29,745 nt of DNA from an uncultured Bacteroidales bacterium (GCA_937901105.1 CALCHD010000209.1:1-29745), one strand, 5' to 3'. Shown: positions 15,490 through 24,504, counted from the stretch's first letter. Numbers and translations: made by a program. The notes: generated by a model from the letters alone, not told the origin.

Positions 15490-15572
15490 GAATATTGAGT
15501 AAATACCTGAACTTTTTGCTACGGAACTTGTTAATGTAAGTGAAATAGTTTTTTAAGTTAGGTTAAGTCGTG

Positions 15573-15614
15573 CAAGCCCCGCAGCTTCTGGATGAGGTTG
15601 CGGGGCTTGTTTTT
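15573..15614 (+). terminator. Rho-independent terminator
   Basis: CAAGCCCCGCAGC (15573-15585) pairs with GTTGCGGGGCTTG (15597-15609) with one G:T pair, followed by TTTTT. It closes the transcript of the barrel and lipoprotein genes. Confidence 0.85.
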
Positions 15615-15624
15615 GTAAATTTAT

Positions 15625-15655
15625 TTTGAAATATGAAAAGTATGCTTTACATTTG
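15625..15655 (+). promoter_or_regulatory. Bacteroidota promoter for the membrane protein/Xre pair
   Basis: -33 box TTTG (15625-15628) and -7 box TACATTTG (15648-15655) are separated by 19 nt, the canonical arrangement for the Bacteroidota housekeeping sigma factor. The predicted start is near 15660, some 25 nt before the ATG at 15685. Confidence 0.7.
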
Positions 15656-15675
15656 CCGTTAAGTAAACTTTACAT
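15638..15675 (+). promoter_or_regulatory. Twin operator over the promoter (probable autoregulation site)
   Basis: AAGTATGCTTTACAT (15638-15652) and AAGTAAACTTTACAT (15661-15675) are direct repeats starting 23 bp apart. They straddle the -7 box and the predicted transcription start, so a bound protein would block the promoter. The second contains the palindrome GTAAACTTTAC. The likely ligand is the Xre-type regulator encoded in this transcript (inference). Confidence 0.5.
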
Positions 15676-15684
15676 ATTCTAATT

Positions 15685-16134
15685 ATGAACAAGACAGGCT
15701 TATTGTTTCCGCACAAAATCCAACAGATTGGATGGGTAATTTTTGCAATGGTAATTATTGTTGCAATAGGCGGATGTATTTTCAATTATGGATCCAGCTT
15801 TTATGCCCAATTGTCATTTGCTTTATGGACACTTGTATATCTTGCTGCCTTCCTTATAGGCTTCTCAAAAGAAAAGGATGAAGATGAGTTCATAGAGGCC
15901 CTCAGATTCAAGTCCCTTAAAACAATGTTATGCGTAGAACTGGCAATTATGGTCCTGTCGGGAATAATGCTGGGTATTCCAGAAGTTGGAATCAATTATT
16001 CTAAAAAAATCTATACAGCATTCAGTGTTATAAATTACTTTTGCTGCAGAATTGAATTCGCATTGCCGCTCTATATGCTCATATTTAAGTTAAGTGTATG
16101 GAAATACAGGAAGGAGGCCGGATCAGATGAATAA
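15685..16134 (+). CDS. Four-helix membrane protein co-encoded with an Xre regulator
   Basis: 149 aa, four predicted membrane helices: about residues 15-34 (IGWVIFAMVIIVAIGGCIF), 43-60 (FALWTLVYLAAFLIGF), 83-100 (CVELAIMVLSGIMLGI) and 112-135. The loop SKEKDEDEFIEALRFKSLK is charged and probably cytoplasmic. No enzymatic motif is seen. Small integral membrane proteins overlapping a short Xre regulator are a common pair in Bacteroidota and Firmicutes; the membrane partner may sense a signal or hold the regulator, but this is not shown here. The gene overlaps the regulator gene by 8 nt. Confidence 0.75.
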   Translation: MNKTGLLFPHKIQQIGWVIFAMVIIVAIGGCIFNYGSSFYAQLSFALWTLVYLAAFLIGFSKEKDEDEFIEALRFKSLKTMLCVELAIMVLSGIMLGIPEVGINYSKKIYTAFSVINYFCCRIEFALPLYMLIFKLSVWKYRKEAGSDE

Positions 16135-16315
16135 CAGAATCAAGGAGGAGAGGAAACTCAGAAAAGTATCCCAACAGGAACTTGCAGAGGCAACAGGAGT
16201 TTCCCGACAGACTATCTATGCCATAGAAAAGGATATCTATATTCCTTCAACAGAACTTGCCCTTAAAATGTCAGCATTTTTTGGTAAGACTGTGAATGAA
16301 CTTTTCTGGTTGTAA
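16127..16315 (+). CDS. Short Xre-family transcriptional regulator
   Basis: 62 aa, essentially one HTH_3 domain: MNNRIKEERKLRKVSQQELA, then ATGVSRQTIYAIEKDIYIPS and KTVNELFWL. The open frame can be extended to 16094, but ATG 16127 has a strong AGGAGG site at 16111-16116 and gives the standard N-terminus of this family. Its start overlaps the membrane-protein stop, so translation is coupled. It resembles the YozG/Cro-like short regulators that pair with DUF2975-type membrane proteins. The twin operator at 15638-15675 is its most likely target. Confidence 0.88.
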   Translation: MNNRIKEERKLRKVSQQELAEATGVSRQTIYAIEKDIYIPSTELALKMSAFFGKTVNELFWL

Positions 16316-16337
16316 TTACCATTAAAAATATAATGTT

Positions 16338-19328
16338 ATGAAAAAGCGGTTTTTACTTGCTTTAGCGATAGCTTTGTCCATATCTCTGCCAACCGAAGCA
16401 CAGATTATTATATCCTCTGAAACTTTCCACAATGTTGAATCTGAAGTTAATATAAGGTTGATAGATTCCATTTCCCAGAAGCCACTACATATGGCTACAA
16501 TTTATCTACAACCTAAAGGCGATACAACAATAATGTATTTCAATTTATCGGATACAAGCGGTACTGTAGTATTAGATGGTGTTGTAAGAGGCAGATATAA
16601 ACTTACTGCAGAGTTTCTTGGGTACAGATCATTTGTAAAGGAGTTCTACATAAGTCAGGAAAAGGAGGATCTGGGTATAATCAAAATGGTTGAGGATGCA
16701 GTACTTCTTGAGGCTGCAACAGTGTCTGCTGTCGGGAATCAGATTGAGATTTTCAAGGATACAATTGTGTATAATGCTACAATGTTCCGAATTACAGATA
16801 ATGCAGTATTAGGAGAGTTATTAAAGAAGATGCCCGGATTTGAAGTTTCAAGCAGTGGCACTGTAAAAGTTAATGGACAGAATATCGCCAAAATTACTGT
16901 AAACGGCAAAACTTTTTTCTTTGATGATCCTACTATAGCTGTAAAGAACCTTCCTGCCAAAATTGTAGATAAAATACGAATTACAGACTATAAGTCTGAT
17001 GATGAAAAGAGTACAGGTATTACGAATATTGTAAGCCAAAATAAAGAGATGGATATTTCACTAAAGAAAGAGTATGAAAAAGGATGGTTTGGAAATGCAC
17101 GCTTTGCAGGTGGAGTACCTTTTGTTAAAAAAGGTAATTGTAATCAACCTATTATTGCCAATAGGGCTGTACTTTACAATGGAAATATGATGTTGTCCGG
17201 ATACAATGATAATGACCAGATAACAATTATTGGACATGCCAAGAATATTGAAGATATAGGAGTCAATGATTATATTTTAGCTACAGGTGGAGAGATTGGT
17301 ACAACTGGCAAAGTACGTCCTTCTGAAGGCCTTACAACAAGTCGGCAATTTGGAGCCAATTTGAATTCTTCAAGGATAAAGGGCTTTGATCTCAGCTCTA
17401 TGGTCAACTATCAGAAATCTATTATTGATATTGATAAAATTCTAGACCGGACAACTATGCAGGAGGGTATACCTTCAGTATATACCAATACAAAATACAG
17501 TTCATCCTATGATGAAGACTTCTTAAATATGTCTGTTGAAATTTCCAATAAGGATGTAAAAAAGTGTAGGCTACGCATTGTTCCAAGATTGCATTATCTG
17601 AAAGTTACAGAAGAGGCCCATACAGATTCCCATACATCCAATGATTTATCATATGGCAACAAGGCTTATAATCTTCTGAATACAACATCTGCAAGTATGC
17701 ATACAGAAAGTGATTATTTATTGCACAGGAATGATTTTACTTTTTCATATTATAGCCTGGGAAAAAAGGGGAGAAGTCTTACATTAAGCGGAACTTATTT
17801 CATCAAAAGAGAAGATGGTCAAAAAATAGAATTTACTGCAATTGAGTTTGGCAATCAGCATGGAAATGAAATTAACAACCTATACTTTAAAAGTAAAATG
17901 AAAGGAGGAGGATATAGAACAAGTGTTATGTACGTGGAACCAGTTGGTGAAAACTGGAAATTTGCTACTAACTTACAAAGTTTCTTGAATAATGAAAATA
18001 TTACAACTGATGCATATAGGAATAAAGATGATAGCAGTTCTTTTACTGCAGGCTTTTCTTATATGGGGCAATATACAGAATATAATGATTATTACTCTTC
18101 TGTGTCAGATTATACATTTTCTCGTAATACAGGACAATTGCTTGCGCAGTATTCTAATAATACAACAGCTATACAATTTGGCGGCTCAGGTGAGGTTGTA
18201 AGTAATGTAAATTATAGTAAGACTTATGGATTGTCGCACAGATTTGGGAAGGGTGAATATATCTGGAACTGGTCTCCATTTGTAAGGATTGCCTTTTACA
18301 ATAGAAAAGATGCATATTGCAGCATAGATTATTCAGGTAGTTCTAATCATTTGAATAACAGTCAGATTATACCTGCGCCAGATATTTCAAATCCTGCTTT
18401 TGTGAAATTTGGAAACATTTATTTAGAACCTGAGTTTTCAAATAATTTGAAAGTATCATATTCATTCAACAATAAGAAAAATTTTAGCAATATATTCAGT
18501 TCTATACTCTTATCACACGTGAATAACAGTATCGTAAATGCCAACTGGTTTGATGATGAGGGAATACAATATAATATGCCAGTAAATTCGAACAAGAAAG
18601 GATTGACAAGCCAAATTACAATAGGAATGTTCAGTATGCCTTTGAATAATGGAAAAAGTCTAAAGCTGGATTTTAATGCCAATATGCGGTTGGCAAAAAA
18701 TTATAGTTATCAGAAAGTGTTACCAATCAACAATATTGATCTGGTTAATTTCAATTATACTGCATTCATGTCTGAGTATTTTGGGAACTCTTCTGGTAAT
18801 CTATTCTATAGTGGGAATAGTGGGTTTAAAGAAAGTGGGACTACAACAACATCAATAGCAGTTGCTTCCAGTCTTAAGTATAAAAATAATTTTATGGAAA
18901 CTAAACTTGGCGGCAAAATAAAATATGGCACAATTGAATATTCTCAGAACAAGAATGCCAATACTAACACTTGGGACTATCAAATTTTAGCAGAAGTATA
19001 TCTGAGTCCCCCCAATAAATATACATTAATCAATACATTTGATTATAGATGGTATGACGGATATAGTAGCGGGTATGGAAAACCTTGTTTTTTATGGAAT
19101 TTGGAATTGAACAAAAGTATTAAGGCGATTACTTTTAGTTTGAAGATAAAGGATATTCTTAACCAGACTACTGCATTCAGTCGAGTAACCTCAGCTAATT
19201 ATATTCAAGATGCATATAGAAGTATAATAGGAAGAAGATTTATGATTGGTATAACATTCAACTTTGGAAAGATGAATGCCGCCAAAAATAATGTTGCTGC
19301 CAAAAATATATTAAATATGATAATGTGA
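16338..19328 (+). CDS. Large outer-membrane beta-barrel protein, TonB-receptor fold
   Basis: 996 aa. Signal peptide MKKRFLLALAIALSISLPTEA-Q. A CarboxypepD_reg-like domain (about 35-105: NIRLIDSISQKPLHMATIYL to FLGYRSF) is followed by a plug-like part (about 110-240) with LLKKMPGFEV, GTVKVNGQNIAKITVNGKTF and the segment KIVDKIRITDYKSDDEKSTG. The remainder is a long barrel of the OMP_b-brl_3 type. The GKTFFFDDP / DKIRI pattern is typical of barrels that lack a TonB box and sit next to small secreted partner proteins. No SusD homologue is present. It begins 22 nt after the Xre gene, without a promoter of its own that I can see, so the Xre system probably controls it. It is AT-richer than the efflux operon. 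Confidence 0.85.
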   Translation: MKKRFLLALAIALSISLPTEAQIIISSETFHNVESEVNIRLIDSISQKPLHMATIYLQPKGDTTIMYFNLSDTSGTVVLDGVVRGRYKLTAEFLGYRSFVKEFYISQEKEDLGIIKMVEDAVLLEAATVSAVGNQIEIFKDTIVYNATMFRITDNAVLGELLKKMPGFEVSSSGTVKVNGQNIAKITVNGKTFFFDDPTIAVKNLPAKIVDKIRITDYKSDDEKSTGITNIVSQNKEMDISLKKEYEKGWFGNARFAGGVPFVKKGNCNQPIIANRAVLYNGNMMLSGYNDNDQITIIGHAKNIEDIGVNDYILATGGEIGTTGKVRPSEGLTTSRQFGANLNSSRIKGFDLSSMVNYQKSIIDIDKILDRTTMQEGIPSVYTNTKYSSSYDEDFLNMSVEISNKDVKKCRLRIVPRLHYLKVTEEAHTDSHTSNDLSYGNKAYNLLNTTSASMHTESDYLLHRNDFTFSYYSLGKKGRSLTLSGTYFIKREDGQKIEFTAIEFGNQHGNEINNLYFKSKMKGGGYRTSVMYVEPVGENWKFATNLQSFLNNENITTDAYRNKDDSSSFTAGFSYMGQYTEYNDYYSSVSDYTFSRNTGQLLAQYSNNTTAIQFGGSGEVVSNVNYSKTYGLSHRFGKGEYIWNWSPFVRIAFYNRKDAYCSIDYSGSSNHLNNSQIIPAPDISNPAFVKFGNIYLEPEFSNNLKVSYSFNNKKNFSNIFSSILLSHVNNSIVNANWFDDEGIQYNMPVNSNKKGLTSQITIGMFSMPLNNGKSLKLDFNANMRLAKNYSYQKVLPINNIDLVNFNYTAFMSEYFGNSSGNLFYSGNSGFKESGTTTTSIAVASSLKYKNNFMETKLGGKIKYGTIEYSQNKNANTNTWDYQILAEVYLSPPNKYTLINTFDYRWYDGYSSGYGKPCFLWNLELNKSIKAITFSLKIKDILNQTTAFSRVTSANYIQDAYRSIIGRRFMIGITFNFGKMNAAKNNVAAKNILNMIM

Positions 19329-19351
19329 AATAACTTTAAAAATTATTAAAA

Positions 19352-20323
19352 ATGAAAAGATTATTATTGAGTGCAACTTTTTTATATCTGACAATAAGTC
19401 TTTTTGCTCAAGAAATTAAGATTAGTGTTTATGATGGAGATGATCCGGCATCATATGCAATAATAAAAGTCAACGATAAATATGTAGGAATGGCAGACTC
19501 TTTGGGAATTTTTATGTTGTCAAAAGATAAGATTCAAAAAAGAGACACACTATCAGCAGAATATATTACACTCCTTTCAGATAAGGTTTTGTATACAAAC
19601 AAAACAGATGAATATACTCTGCAGATTCAAGAACTCATCCTTGACGGTGTTAATATTAAAGCTGAGAAATTATACACTTTTGAAGAGTATGAGGAGATAC
19701 TTGCAGTGCCAGAGAATTACTATAATTGGCAATTGAATTATTATGATTTTGAATATGAACAGTCAATCAAAAATAATTTAACAGATTCTCTATGGTGTGC
19801 CAGCGGGACAATGAAATTGGCAGTGCATTATTCATTGGAACCTCCGTACAGAGTATTGAACCATACGTTCTCTGGAGACACTTCAAAAATGGAAAGGTAT
19901 GTGGCGATGGCTGTCCTTGGAACTAAAACAACTTTACATGGCATGCTTACTAATTGGGCAAAAATTTGGAGAAAAAAGGGAAAACTTATGATTCATAAGA
20001 TTAGTAATATTGAATCAGACAGGAGTTGCTATGGATTTATAGGTGGTGGACAGGCCGATGACAGGATGATTGTCTACGTAGATAATACAACCAGAAGAAT
20101 AACTGAAGTAAGATTCTTATCTCTTAAAGAAGGCTTCCTTCATAGTCGTAAAATATTGCTTGAATATAATCCCGAGATAAAGTCTCCTTATCCAAAGGAA
20201 GTATTTGTAGAACTTAATAATAGGAAAGGTTTACATATTAACACTCATCTTAAATTAAATGAAATGGGACATATAAGCAAAGGGAAGTCTAAACGGATAA
20301 TGGTGGAAGAAAATAATAATTAG
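19352..20323 (+). CDS. Secreted protein with CarboxypepD_reg-like N-terminus, partner of the barrel
   Basis: 323 aa. Signal peptide MKRLLLSATFLYLTISLFAQ. The next ~80 residues (EIKISVYDGDDPASYAIIKVNDKYVGMADSLGIFML) look like a carboxypeptidase-regulatory beta-sandwich. The C-terminal part (about 110-320) is beta-rich without a family I can name; KILLEYN and KSPYPKEVFVELNNRKG recall GLPGLI-like secreted proteins, but the GLPGLI motif itself is missing. It lies 23 nt after the barrel gene and ends exactly where the second 223-bp repeat begins, its TAG overlapping the first bases. Most likely a periplasmic or surface partner of the 996-aa barrel. Confidence 0.65.
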   Translation: MKRLLLSATFLYLTISLFAQEIKISVYDGDDPASYAIIKVNDKYVGMADSLGIFMLSKDKIQKRDTLSAEYITLLSDKVLYTNKTDEYTLQIQELILDGVNIKAEKLYTFEEYEEILAVPENYYNWQLNYYDFEYEQSIKNNLTDSLWCASGTMKLAVHYSLEPPYRVLNHTFSGDTSKMERYVAMAVLGTKTTLHGMLTNWAKIWRKKGKLMIHKISNIESDRSCYGFIGGGQADDRMIVYVDNTTRRITEVRFLSLKEGFLHSRKILLEYNPEIKSPYPKEVFVELNNRKGLHINTHLKLNEMGHISKGKSKRIMVEENNN

Positions 20324-20544
20324 GCGTTGCTCAGTTTATGTTGCTCCACTCACTACGCACTAAAGTGCTACGTTCATTGCACAACAACACTCAGCAACCT
20401 ATTATATGTTTGGTGGAGGGCAAGAATGTTGTTGTTCCCGTGGTACTCATTTGGGAGAAGACCGACAAAGGCGGTCTCTCCCTTATCACTCGCACCACTC
20501 CCACATAACAACACACTTGCCTACAGTACTCCGTAGCAAAATGA
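20322..20544 (+). repeat. 223-bp direct repeat, copy B
   Basis: Matches 10203-10425 without gaps; nine substitutions by my count, mostly transitions. It starts inside the stop codon of the preceding gene. The hairpin formed by GGGAGAAGACCG and CGGTCTCTCCC (20453-20482) is better paired here than in copy A. The downstream tail present at 10424 is absent. Confidence 0.9.
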
Positions 20545-20557
20545 GTGGGTTTAAATT

Positions 20558-20580
20558 CTCTCACCAGTGGTGAGAGTTTT
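20558..20580 (+). terminator. Rho-independent terminator after the barrel operon
   Basis: CTCTCACC-AGT-GGTGAGAG followed by TTTT. It lies just beyond the 223-bp repeat and would end plus-strand transcripts. The rest of 20581-20649 contains an imperfect dyad (CGGTCAAGTCTTC against GAAGTCTTGCCG) and nothing else. Confidence 0.75.
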
Positions 20581-20649
20581 ATGAAACGCCCGGTCAAGTC
20601 TTCTGACGGCCTGCTGGCTGAAGTCTTGCCGTGCGTTTATATTTGCATT

Positions 20650-22140
20650 TTATACTCCAGCAGCCTTAACAAGAAAGAGCAACAGCAGCAAAGAGAGTAA
20701 TATGGTTACACCTAATAGGTACAACAGCAGCACAAACAGTGATTTGAGGACACTTTTCACCCATCCTGTACCAGAATAAACAGTATGGGATGCAATTATG
20801 AAATAAATGAAAAGGAATGCCATATACCCCTTAAACAGCAGTGTTGATGGGATAAAACTTGCAAACGAGAGCAACAGCAGAACCACAAAAAGGGCAATGA
20901 ACAATGCCGCACAAAAATGTAGCGAGAATACAAAATGTGACATATAGTTCATCTTCTTTTTCCTGTATATCACCTTAAGTATAAAGGCCATAAACGGAAT
21001 GGTAAGGAGTATAATAAGTGGGAGCCAACTCTTGGAAAGAGAGAAGAACTCATCAAAATAGCTCCTTTTTACAGCATTATCGCTGTTAATCTTGGTATAC
21101 CGCCTTTCTGTGGTAACTTTATAAAAATAGGCCAATGTTGCTGATTCCAGTTCCCTCTTTATTTCTGCAATTTCTGCAATTTCTGCACTGTCCAAAGATT
21201 TTGAAACAGCAGCCATATCAAGCGTTTTAGCAATGGCAGCTATACCGGCATAATCGGCACCTCTATTAAAATCCTTTTTATCAACTCCAGCCTTATCAAA
21301 CATATATGATGGGACTGTCATATCCCCTTCTAAAACAATTCTGTCCCTCAAAAACACTACAGGCAGAGAAAGTAAAATAGTATCGTGCCCAGTCTGCTCA
21401 TCATCGTAAGTATAAAATGCATTTGCACTCATATCCTCGCCCATCCTGACCATACCTCTGGCAATGGGAGACTCATTCTCCTCCTCAGATTTCAGAACTA
21501 TACCCGGCATCTGTTCTTTTTCTTTCTCACTCAATTTCTTTACGCTGTGTTTTCCCGACAGCCTTTTCTCAATTGTGAATATATCGGGATAATCCTCCAG
21601 CATATAAGGGTTTCCAATGAAAAATATTGTTGTATCCTTCCCATTAAAATAATTTGGATCCAATTCCAGATTCTCCTGCACATACCCGGGAATGTTGGCG
21701 TGTGTAAACTGCTGGTCAACAACCTTCTCCCCCATAAAGATTACAATGGTGAAGAAGATTACCAATATGAACATATTTAATTTGAGCGGGTGCATATATG
21801 ATGCAATCTTTCCGGCATTGAACTCATTGGTAAGGAATCCAGGACGTCGGAAAAGCTGCCATACAGTAACAGGAATCTTATAGTCAAACTGGTACACATT
21901 CTCAAAATACTGCCAGACATATTTCCAGAAAGGCTGGTTGTCATCATACGCAAACTGCCCGCAATTATGGCAATACATCCCCTGCAACTGCTCGCCACAA
22001 TTCTTGCAATGGGTATATGGAAGCCTGTATTTGCGTCTGAATCTCTTGAGCCTTTTAAGCTCAATCATCCTGTGCACTTTCTCTTTTCTGGCTTTCAGCC
22101 TGTCATTCAACTGTCTGTATATTTCCTGTGTCCTTTTCAT
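20650..22140 (-). CDS. DUF3667 membrane protein with N-terminal zinc ribbon
   Basis: 496 aa. A basic N-terminus leads into a zinc-ribbon-like set of cysteines, C45-x2-C48 and C57-x2-C60 (HCKNCGE ... YCHNCGQ). Then comes the DUF3667 core: FENVYQFDYKIPVTVWQLFRRPG and the first membrane helix at about 115-136. A soluble insert of about 230 residues follows, and four C-terminal helices end the protein (about 365-388, 398-425, 432-452, 465-492). The function of DUF3667 is not known to me. It follows the permease gene by 24 nt in the same direction, so it probably shares its promoter and may assist that transporter. A tandem 9-bp repeat at 21161-21187 encodes AEI three times. Confidence 0.82.
   Translation of the reverse strand: MKRTQEIYRQLNDRLKARKEKVHRMIELKRLKRFRRKYRLPYTHCKNCGEQLQGMYCHNCGQFAYDDNQPFWKYVWQYFENVYQFDYKIPVTVWQLFRRPGFLTNEFNAGKIASYMHPLKLNMFILVIFFTIVIFMGEKVVDQQFTHANIPGYVQENLELDPNYFNGKDTTIFFIGNPYMLEDYPDIFTIEKRLSGKHSVKKLSEKEKEQMPGIVLKSEEENESPIARGMVRMGEDMSANAFYTYDDEQTGHDTILLSLPVVFLRDRIVLEGDMTVPSYMFDKAGVDKKDFNRGADYAGIAAIAKTLDMAAVSKSLDSAEIAEIAEIKRELESATLAYFYKVTTERRYTKINSDNAVKRSYFDEFFSLSKSWLPLIILLTIPFMAFILKVIYRKKKMNYMSHFVFSLHFCAALFIALFVVLLLLSFASFIPSTLLFKGYMAFLFIYFIIASHTVYSGTGWVKSVLKSLFVLLLYLLGVTILLSLLLLLFLVKAAGV
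21161..21187. repeat. Three tandem 9-bp units inside the DUF3667 gene
   Basis: ATTTCTGCA is repeated three times in a row, giving AEIAEIAEI on the minus strand. A change of copy number would keep the frame. Confidence 0.7.
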
Positions 22141-22164
22141 ATCTTACAAAATTACGGAAAATAT

Positions 22165-24501
22165 CTATTCCTTTTGCAATGTATCTGCAGGGTCAAGGGT
22201 GGCGGCACGCCAGTACTGAAGGGCAACAATTGCAATGGTAATGGCTTGGATTACAATAAAGGATCCTGCAAAAATCAAGATCGACACACCTGTCCTTTCC
22301 GCAAAGTTCTGCTGCCATAGATTTACCGCATACCAGGCAACCGGTACTGCAATTATAAAGGATACTGTCACAAGCGTGAAATATTTACGCAATCCTCCAA
22401 TAACCAAGCCTGATATCTCTGCTCCATATACTTTCCTCACTGCAATATCCCTTTTGCGGTACTGCACATCAAGCAATACTTGTCCAAATACTCCTATAAG
22501 TGAGAGGGCCGCTGCAAGGAGGGTAAATAGTGAAATTATTTTTCCCTGTTTTACTTCAGGTTCATATAGGATACCCAGAATCTCATCGTAATGTTTCACC
22601 TCAAACAGATATTCAGAATCCATCTCCTTCAAGACTGAATATATTTTCTCAAGTGCTTCGGTTTTGCTGAATCCGCTGTGAAGTCTGATATATGTATAGT
22701 CCAATGCAGCATATCCGTCGGGAAGAACAATATATAAGAGTGGTGCAGACTCATTCCTCATAGAATTTACCCTTACCGGGCCACTCTGGCCTATAATTGT
22801 CTCCTCTATTGCCCCGCCCAGGTCCTTCACTTTCTGATTCATTATGGCGTAGTGTTGTGTGCCGTGCGTGTCGGACTCCAGGAAATTTCTTCCGCCAACC
22901 ACTGGGATTCCCAACACGTCCAAAAAGTTGTATGAACAATAAAGGGTAAAGGTTCTCACATCCTCGCCGCGCAGATTCAGGGTAGTTACTCCATATACAT
23001 CCTCTCCTCCAACCAGATCAGATGCGTATGCCACATCCTCCACTTCCGGTAGCGAACGTAGTCTTTCTCTCAGCCAATCCTCTTTTTCCAGATAGTGCTT
23101 CTGTGAAATCCTGGTTACCAGCACTTGTTCCCTGTCAAAACCCAAATCGTGCTCCATCATAAACTTATTCTGTCTATAGACCTGTGCCACAAATACCAGC
23201 AGTGCAAATGAGATTACATACTGCAATACCATCATTATGGTCCTGAATCTTCTTCCCGACAGTGAAAATGCAAAATTCCCTTTCAGAGCAAATGCAGGTG
23301 GCAATGAGGTAACATATAAACTTGGATATATCCCCGCAGCAAGGCCTGTGCAAACAGCAATTCCTGCAGAAAGCAATACCAACGGAAGCTGTCCTGCAAA
23401 TGTAAAATATGATTCAGACAGGCCTTGAGAATACAGCCACTCTGTAACAGGAGCAATAATGCTCAGTGATATTGCAAATGCCGAAAGGCAGAATACTACA
23501 GCTTCCACAATCAATCCCCTGCGCAACTGGAACTGGGAACTGCCCAACACTTTCTCTGTATTTATTGTTTTTACCCTTATTGGGGCCAGAGCAGTAAAGA
23601 ATGTAGAGTAATTTATTCCACCTATAAGCATCACCAGAGCTGAGATACATATCAAGAGCCACATCTGCCCTCTACTGCCGTTACGGTATATGGCGCTCCC
23701 TTCATCCTCAAAATAAATATCCTCTATAGGGGTAAGTTCTATATCAGTAAGCCAATCCTTGTTTTCTCCGTAATCAAAATTACTGTTAAAATTATCTTCT
23801 ACAAGAGTCTTGTTCTCCGGTGAATCCAAAAGAATCCAGCAAGCGAAATTTGCACCGCCATAATTTCCCTGTTGCATTGTACCTATATGCCTGTAGATAC
23901 AGTTACGCATCTGGGAGTTTGCAGGAAAGTCCCTATATACTACTCCAACTACCATTTCTCTGGCGTTGGCATCGCTGAATCCAAACATCCGGTCATTGGT
24001 AATTACTTTTCCGTAAGCAGATTCATCCCCATACAGCCTCTTTGCCAATGATTCCGGTATTGCAATGTTGGAATAGCTCTCAAGATTCTTTGCACTCCCT
24101 TCAATAATTTCAGTTCCAAAAATCTCAAAAATTCCAGGATAGCACACATCCCATGCCGATTTAAATGCAAACGGTTCAAGATTATTTCCCCTCTGGGCAT
24201 AGAAAACCCCCTCCTCAATAAATGGACAACTGATAGTGGCAGTTTGGATATGGGGTGAAGAACCAATAATATCATCTACATATCCTCTTGGCAAGATATT
24301 GCGAAACACATCATCATTTCCTATTCCAACCTTATCTACTCTATATATTCTTCCAGATGTAGGGTGCATCTTATCAAAACTCTGCTGGTATCCCACTTGG
24401 AGCATCAATGCCATGAATGCTGTAAAAGCAAGTACAAGGCCTGTGAAGTTCATCACCATTGCCAGGGTATATTTCTTAAGGATAGCAAGGAAATTTTTCA
24501 T
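22165..24501 (-). CDS. Full-length MacB/FtsX-type ABC permease
   Basis: 778 aa with the duplicated architecture: N-terminal helix (about 12-35), MacB periplasmic domain (about 40-275), FtsX unit 1 (helices near 280-300, 330-355, 370-395), a central helix (about 425-445), a second periplasmic domain, and FtsX unit 2 (helices near 660-680, 715-735, 750-772). Marks are YRKRDIAVRKVYGAEISGL and the terminus ATLDPADTLQKE. The family carries no ATPase domain; the needed ATPase is not beside this gene, so it must come from elsewhere, possibly the one at 5406-6077 or an unlinked copy. Upstream lie TGTAAAG-type 17-bp operators and a TGGCACG element, which suggest sigma-54-dependent stress or antibiotic control. 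The start at 24501 is an ATG opening MKNFLAILKKYTLAMVMNFTGL, typical for the family. Confidence 0.87.
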   Translation of the reverse strand: MKNFLAILKKYTLAMVMNFTGLVLAFTAFMALMLQVGYQQSFDKMHPTSGRIYRVDKVGIGNDDVFRNILPRGYVDDIIGSSPHIQTATISCPFIEEGVFYAQRGNNLEPFAFKSAWDVCYPGIFEIFGTEIIEGSAKNLESYSNIAIPESLAKRLYGDESAYGKVITNDRMFGFSDANAREMVVGVVYRDFPANSQMRNCIYRHIGTMQQGNYGGANFACWILLDSPENKTLVEDNFNSNFDYGENKDWLTDIELTPIEDIYFEDEGSAIYRNGSRGQMWLLICISALVMLIGGINYSTFFTALAPIRVKTINTEKVLGSSQFQLRRGLIVEAVVFCLSAFAISLSIIAPVTEWLYSQGLSESYFTFAGQLPLVLLSAGIAVCTGLAAGIYPSLYVTSLPPAFALKGNFAFSLSGRRFRTIMMVLQYVISFALLVFVAQVYRQNKFMMEHDLGFDREQVLVTRISQKHYLEKEDWLRERLRSLPEVEDVAYASDLVGGEDVYGVTTLNLRGEDVRTFTLYCSYNFLDVLGIPVVGGRNFLESDTHGTQHYAIMNQKVKDLGGAIEETIIGQSGPVRVNSMRNESAPLLYIVLPDGYAALDYTYIRLHSGFSKTEALEKIYSVLKEMDSEYLFEVKHYDEILGILYEPEVKQGKIISLFTLLAAALSLIGVFGQVLLDVQYRKRDIAVRKVYGAEISGLVIGGLRKYFTLVTVSFIIAVPVAWYAVNLWQQNFAERTGVSILIFAGSFIVIQAITIAIVALQYWRAATLDPADTLQKE

Positions 24502-24504
24502 AAG

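Noticed and set aside
16094..16126. Upstream start for the Xre regulator
   Set aside because: AGGAGG at 16111-16116 fits ATG 16127, and the family N-terminus begins there.
16338..20323. SusC/SusD polysaccharide-utilisation locus
   Set aside because: The barrel has the CarboxypepD_reg start, but the neighbour is not SusD-like (no TPR-type lipoprotein) and no glycoside hydrolase is adjacent.
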